Source of the DNA: Dendrophyllia cribrosa
Lineage: Eukaryota > Cnidaria > Anthozoa > Scleractinia > Dendrophylliidae
Direction of reading: 5' to 3'
Assembly: GCA_024195265.1 (NCBI GenBank)
Contig: JAJLRJ010000008.1
Location: forward strand, 21,372,958-21,436,957
DNA length: 64,000 nt
The position numbers were made by a program, and so were the translations under genes. A model generated the notes under the pieces. The model was not told the origin of the DNA. It ran no database searches and worked only from the letters and a program-made list of their open reading frames with translations. This document shows positions 29,601 to 35,600 of the stretch, one piece after another (the first letter of the stretch is position 1; every line of letters starts with the position of its first letter).

Positions 29601-32600
29601 TTATCAACTTTGGCATAGAAAGCGGTGTCAGAAAGTTGCCGAAAAGCCTCTTGTCGGTAAAGGTCGGTCCGCCAAACAACTACCGCCCCGCCTTTGTCGG
29701 CCGCTTTGATAACAATGTCGCGTCGTTTGCTAAGACTTTTGAGCGCTGCCCATTCTCCTGTTGAAAGGTTGGAAATTTTGGTGTGGCGGTTAAATTTAAG
29801 TTTTTGGACATCGTGACGACATTTTTTGACGAAAAAATCTAGAGAAGAAAACTGGCCCTCTGGGGGAGTCCATTTTGATTTGCGAACGTTGAGTGTTTCA
29901 AAAACATCTTTTTCCGAGGTGTTAGAATTGTCTATTTAGACAAAATCATGGCCCCCATTGTCAAATCACTACCCTCGTACATTAAGGACACCAATCACGC
30001 ACTCGAAATTTTCCGGGATTTCAGTTTTGCCAGCGAAAACAAATTAATTTTCACTATGGACATTACCTCTTTATATACCGTCATCCCCAATGACGAAGGA
30101 CTTCAAGCACTAAAATATTTTTTCGACCAGCGCTCCATTCAAAACCCAAGCTCAGAAACACTGCTCCGCTTAGCCGAATTAGTTTTGACACTTAACTGTT
30201 TTTCATTTTCCCAAAACTACTACAAACAAGTAAATGGAGTCGCCATGGGCACCAAAATGGGACCAAGCTACGCTAACCTTTTTGTAGGCCACATCGAAGA
30301 CAAATTTTTTAATCAGTACCACGGAACCAAACCCGAACTCTACGGCCGTTACATCGATGATTGCATTGGCGCTACCTCTTCCAGTAAAGAGGAACTTAAT
30401 CAATTCATAACTTCTGTCAATACTTTTCATCCAGCTCTAAAATATACCTGGGAAATTTCCGAAACCTCAGTCGCTTTTCTTGACATTAATATTTCAATCA
30501 ACGGTAACAGTTTATCCACAAGTGTGCACTACAAACCTACAGATTCCCACAGTTATCTGTTACATTCATCCTCACATCCATCGCACGTTAAAAACGCCAT
30601 TCCGTATTCTCAATTTCTCAGACTTCGACGTCTATGTAGTGATGACTCTGATTTTTCCAACAAATCAGAAGAAATGTGCCAGTTTTTCAAGAAACGTGGG
30701 TACCCTGACTCTGTTGTTAATACGGGCCAACAACGTGCACAACAGATCGACAGACAGTCAGCACTACAAACGCCACAGAAGGAAGAGAACGAGAGAATTC
30801 CATTCACCCTCACTTTCCACCCACACAACAACACAGTCAAAAGCATCATTTTAAAAAATTTCAAATTACTCCAAAACGACCCCGAAACTGGCAGAATTTT
30901 TTCACAACCCCCACTAATTTCATTCAAACGTGACAAAAACATAGGCAACTTTCTAGTTACGAGCGCACTGAAATCTGACGATGTACCGGGAACTTTCAAA
31001 TGCACACGCACACGATGTAACACTTGTCCTTTCATTCACAACGCGGACAAAATAACAGGACCCAAACGATCTATTAAAATCACTGATCGTTTTACATGCA
31101 CCTCCGTAAATGTTATCTACTGCATTACATGTACTTTTTGCAAAAAGATATACATTGGCGAAACAGGGAGGAGACTGGGCGACCGTTTTCGTGAACATCT
31201 CCGAGACGTTGAAAAAAATGACAAAGACGCATCCAAACCAGTCGCGCGCCATTTTAATCTTACTAACCATTCTAAACAACACATGACAATCTGCGGCCTT
31301 TCCCTACACCAGGGTAACACAGAAAGCCGTAAAAACCTAGAACAAAAAATCATCTTTCAAATCGGCACTCTCAAACCCCACGGAATCAACGAACGCTTTT
31401 CATTCAACTAATCTACATTTGTTTTTCACGTCACCAAATTTCCACCAATAGCGTAGCTCCACCGCTTACTATATAAAACCACACACTACCCACAATTCCT
31501 TGATTCGCTCCGACGAAGGGCTAGCGCTCGAAACGTCAGCTATTTGAATCTTTTTACGGTGGTCAATTTACCTTATCGACTCAGTCGATAAAACTAAATT
31601 CTCCTTTTTCAACAAAACTCACTGTAAACGCAGCATATAAATGTTTGACCTTTTCTATTTGTTCATGCACATCTATTGTATACTATTGTAAGTTCAGTAA
31701 CACAGTTGAACTTAGCTTTCATGAGGGACATTATTGTTCACACCTTCTAAATGTATTATGGACAGTTTAGACAACTGGTCCTTGAGGGACTAAAATTCAT
31801 CTAAGCTTTACATTTCTGTGTCTGCAATAGCTAAGACAGATAATACTGTTTATAATAATCATTGTTATTATTGCAGTATAGCACTTGTGACCAACTCTTT
31901 GTGTCCTCTCCCTCTTACAGGGAGATGAAGTAAAGGACTGGACTTGTAACAGAAGGCAAGAGTCAAATCTGTGTGTTTTCCTAAGAGAAGTTCCTGCCTT
32001 AGTTAAATTAAAGGTATCCATTAAAAAATAAAATCACGTAAAGGAGTGAAAAATGGCAGGAGTCAACTTCAACCCTCTGAGTTGTGACCATTTTAGGCAC
32101 TGTGGTGACTAAATTTTGGCACCGAAAATCTGATTCAAAGAAGATTTGCTAACCTTGCAGCTAAATCTAAAGATCTGACTCAGTCACCAATTGCCACTAA
32201 TGAAAATATTTAACTTGGAGGGTTGAACTTTATATGAATTCTTAAAAATGTGTAACCCATTTAGAGGGAATTGACTGTCGGACTACAATGACCGCCTATT
32301 TCCTTTCTCTTTAATTTGTGAAAAATTATGTAGATAACAGCATACCTCCTTTGGTGTTTCGAAGGAGTCCAGTAATCTGATGATGTTTTCATGTTCAAGA
32401 TTCCTCATGATGTCAATTTCTCTTTGTAAATTCTTCAGTTCTTTTTCTGATCTACCAACTTTGGGAATAAATTTTAATGCCACAACCTGAAAGATATCAG
32501 TTATCAGTAAGGAAACAGTTAAACCTCTATTATTGACACCAAAGGGACAAAGCCAAGTGTCCATATTAGAGAGGTGTCTGTATTATAGGGGTGTCTATAT

Positions 32601-35600
32601 TATAGAGGTGTCTGTATTATAGGTGTCTGTATTATAGGGATGTCCATATTCTAGAGGTGTCTGTATTATAGAGGTGTCCGTATTATAGAGGTGTCTGTAT
32701 TTTTTAGGTGTCCGTATTATAGAGGTTTCCGTATTATAGAGGTTTTTTCGTATTATAGAGGTGTCGGTATTATAGAGGTGTCAGTATTATAGAGGTGTTG
32801 GTATTATAGAGGTATCCATATTATAGAGGTATCCATATTATAGAGGTATCCATATTATAGAGGTATCCATATTATAGAGGTGTCCATATTATAGAGGTAT
32901 CCATATTATAGAGGTGTCCGTATTATAGAGGTGTCCATATTATAGAGGTGTCCGTATTATAGAGGTGTCCATATTATAGGTGTCTGTATTATAAAGGTGT
33001 CCATATTATAGGTGTCCACATTATAGAGGTGTCCATATTATAGAGGTGTCCGTATTAGAGAGGTCATAGAAAATTTATGACATTAATCTGAAGGCTCCAG
33101 CTTAGTTCCAAAAGGCCCAGTCTCATCTTTTAGTTATTGTCGTATTAATTTTTAATGTTTGTTTTGTTTAACACAAGTTATATTGCTAGTAATCATTGTA
33201 GTCTATTAAAAAGTATTTAAGATAAAGAAATCTGTGACAATAATTATAATAATTATGTTAATGTATGATGTAAAATACATCAAGCTTTTATCAAGCAAAA
33301 AATGGAACAACTGATTAATTTTGGTTTCTAATTACAAAAAATAATTCTATGCAATGTGAAAATTTATAATGTTGAAAATTGAAAATTGTATTTTACCTTT
33401 TCAGAAACAATCATCTCTGTAGCGTCCATAATATATTTGTATCAAATGAATTGAATCTCTGCAGCCAAAATTTACAGAAGGTCCCTATTTCAGACTGAGG
33501 TTATTTTAATAGATTTCTGGGGGATTTTGCTGGAACCAAATGGTATGTCTGTAATAGAGAGGTGTCTGCAGGGGTGGAAATTAGCACTCACCCACTTGCT
33601 CCAAGGGTAAGTGTCACATCGTCTTGGGCAAGTAGAAATTATACAGTTTTTGGTGCAGTAATTCTAAAAGTCATTTGCCCAAATGGCAAGTGTTGTCAAA
33701 ATTAAGTTTCTAACCCTGTGCCTGTATTAGAGAGGTGTCTGTATTAGAGAGTCCAGTGCTTTCAATAAGACCCGGCACCTGCCGGAGCTCCGGCGGGTGT
33801 CCTGTTGTGAATCACCCAGTAAAATTCATGCATCTCTCTATAAAGGGGAGATATTTTCAGTTTCTTATTATTGCTCTCTGACGGGTGCCGCATAAGGGCA
33901 GCCACCTACTTTAAATCTTATTGAAAGCCCTGGAGAGGTGTCTGTATTAGACAGGTTGACTGTATTATCAAATTGTTGTATGTTCCTTTCCCCTGTTATT
34001 TGTCAACTGATAATGTGTGCGAGAGATTCCAAGCCCTATCAGGATTAATGCTTCTGGCACTCTCAGATATCCACTACTTATTTATATAGTTGTTACTGAC
34101 CAAACAAGGTCAAGATGAAAAAATACTGCCCAAATTCTTTTCTTTGTTGACATGATTGAGATGAAAAAGTGGTCCAATAAAAGAACAAGGACAATATTTC
34201 TTGTGCTTATGCTTTCATAATGTATATATGGCTTTATTTCTTGGTGAGGACAATGCGAAAAGAATGAGTGTATCCTGTATCCTTGTGTTGCTGCTGTCCT
34301 CGCCACTTTAAGCCGCGGCTACACGTGCGATTTTTTGCTTGCACAGGTGATGTGATTTTTTGAAAAATTGTTGCGTCACCAGCGCACGGTGGTGGCTACA
34401 CGAGTGACCAATTTTGGTGACAAAATGTTGCAACAAAGACCGCGCGAGGCTGGGTTGATAATTAAGCCTGAGCCTCGCTTTAGTTCTTAAATCTTATTGG
34501 CTAGATACCCTTTTGTCGTGTCGCAAGTGCAAGAAAAAAGTTGCAGGGCGGCTACACGAGCGACAATGTCCGCGATTTTATCACGAAACATTCAACTCTT
34601 GCGACTTTTTTCTGCGATTTTTTCAGCTCTCGCGTCGCATGTTCATGGGTGGCTACACGTGCGATTTTTACCGTGCGCTGGCGACGCGACAATTTTGTAA
34701 AAAATCGCATCACCTGTGCAAGCAAAAAATCGCATGTGTAGCCGCGGCTTTATGTTTACATCACTCAACACCAGGGCCCGGTTGTTCGAAAGCCGGTTAA
34801 AGGAGCTATGTCATGGTGATTTTGAGGTTTTCGGGTCAAAACCGTCCCAAATTAAAACTAAGCACCTTTGTCGTACACGAAATGCTTAAAGAACACTAAC
34901 AGGAAGATATCAAGTGAATTTTAGCAGAGAAAATAAACCATAATCGGAGTTTTAGCGAATTTTCTAAAACACAAGCGATAAACTTGAAAAAATTGGCCCA
35001 ATTTTTTCAAGATACAATCCATTTCCATCCTGGCCATCTACAGCCCAAGACACTTATTTTTACTTTTAGAGCACTAGTAGAATAATTGTAAACAAAACTG
35101 GATTCTTAGTTTTGGAATTTCACTGATATAAAGATGTATTTTGGCTTTTTAAAGTAACGCTAAAAATGGTGACATAGCCCCTTTAACGCCAACCCAGGAT
35201 TAAAACTAAACCGAGGATTTAATTTATCTTGTTAGAAGTGTTTTCTGAAAGCTAATTATAAGCTACATGCGAAGACAAAATTGAATGGAATCAAAATTGA
35301 TGCTAACCCTGGGTTAGCTTAAAGTGCCTATGAAATGAATTTTTTTTCTTCGTTTTTCATTAGTTTATTATATCCAAAGAACGAAAACAATAATCATTTC
35401 CCGAGGAAAAGAAAGAAAATCGGTTTTTTAGCCCCTCGAAGATGCGTCACTTCGGTTGAAAAGTGGCTCCAATTTTTGGAGAGCCTGGGGGCGAGTGGGC
35501 GTGCGTGATGATGTAAATTACGTAAATAGTATGACACATTGGTTTGTTTACGCTATAATTCCCTTGGAATCCTTTAGCGTGATGGTCATTTTGCCAACGT

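Larger units (their letters stand above)
27664..31603. mobile_element. Inverted pair of Penelope-like elements in STK36 intron 2
   Basis: A 3.94 kb insertion made of two outward-facing, 5'-truncated copies of one Penelope-like retroelement. Left copy (minus) spans 27664-29932; right copy (plus) about 29933-31603. The arms 27722-29394 and 29933-31603 are reverse complements of each other, with apparently identical 487-codon ORFs and identical shadow ORFs. About 540 bases of unique left-copy sequence sit between them. The 13-14 base string cctttttcaacaaa flanks the insertion at 27650-27663 and 31603-31616 as a target-site duplication. The left copy keeps 57 extra terminal bases. The central junction lies in gtctatttagac, itself nearly palindromic. 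Penelope elements are known to occur in inverted, truncated pairs. High arm similarity suggests a young insertion or recent gene conversion. Confidence 0.9.

Noticed and set aside
27972..31353. ORFs of 75-141 codons antisense to the Penelope copies
   Set aside because: Each occurs twice as an exact mirror and is a shadow of the RT/endonuclease frame.
32575..33062. Regular repeats resembling a CRISPR array
   Set aside because: Units are contiguous with no unique spacers, and the setting is a eukaryotic intron.
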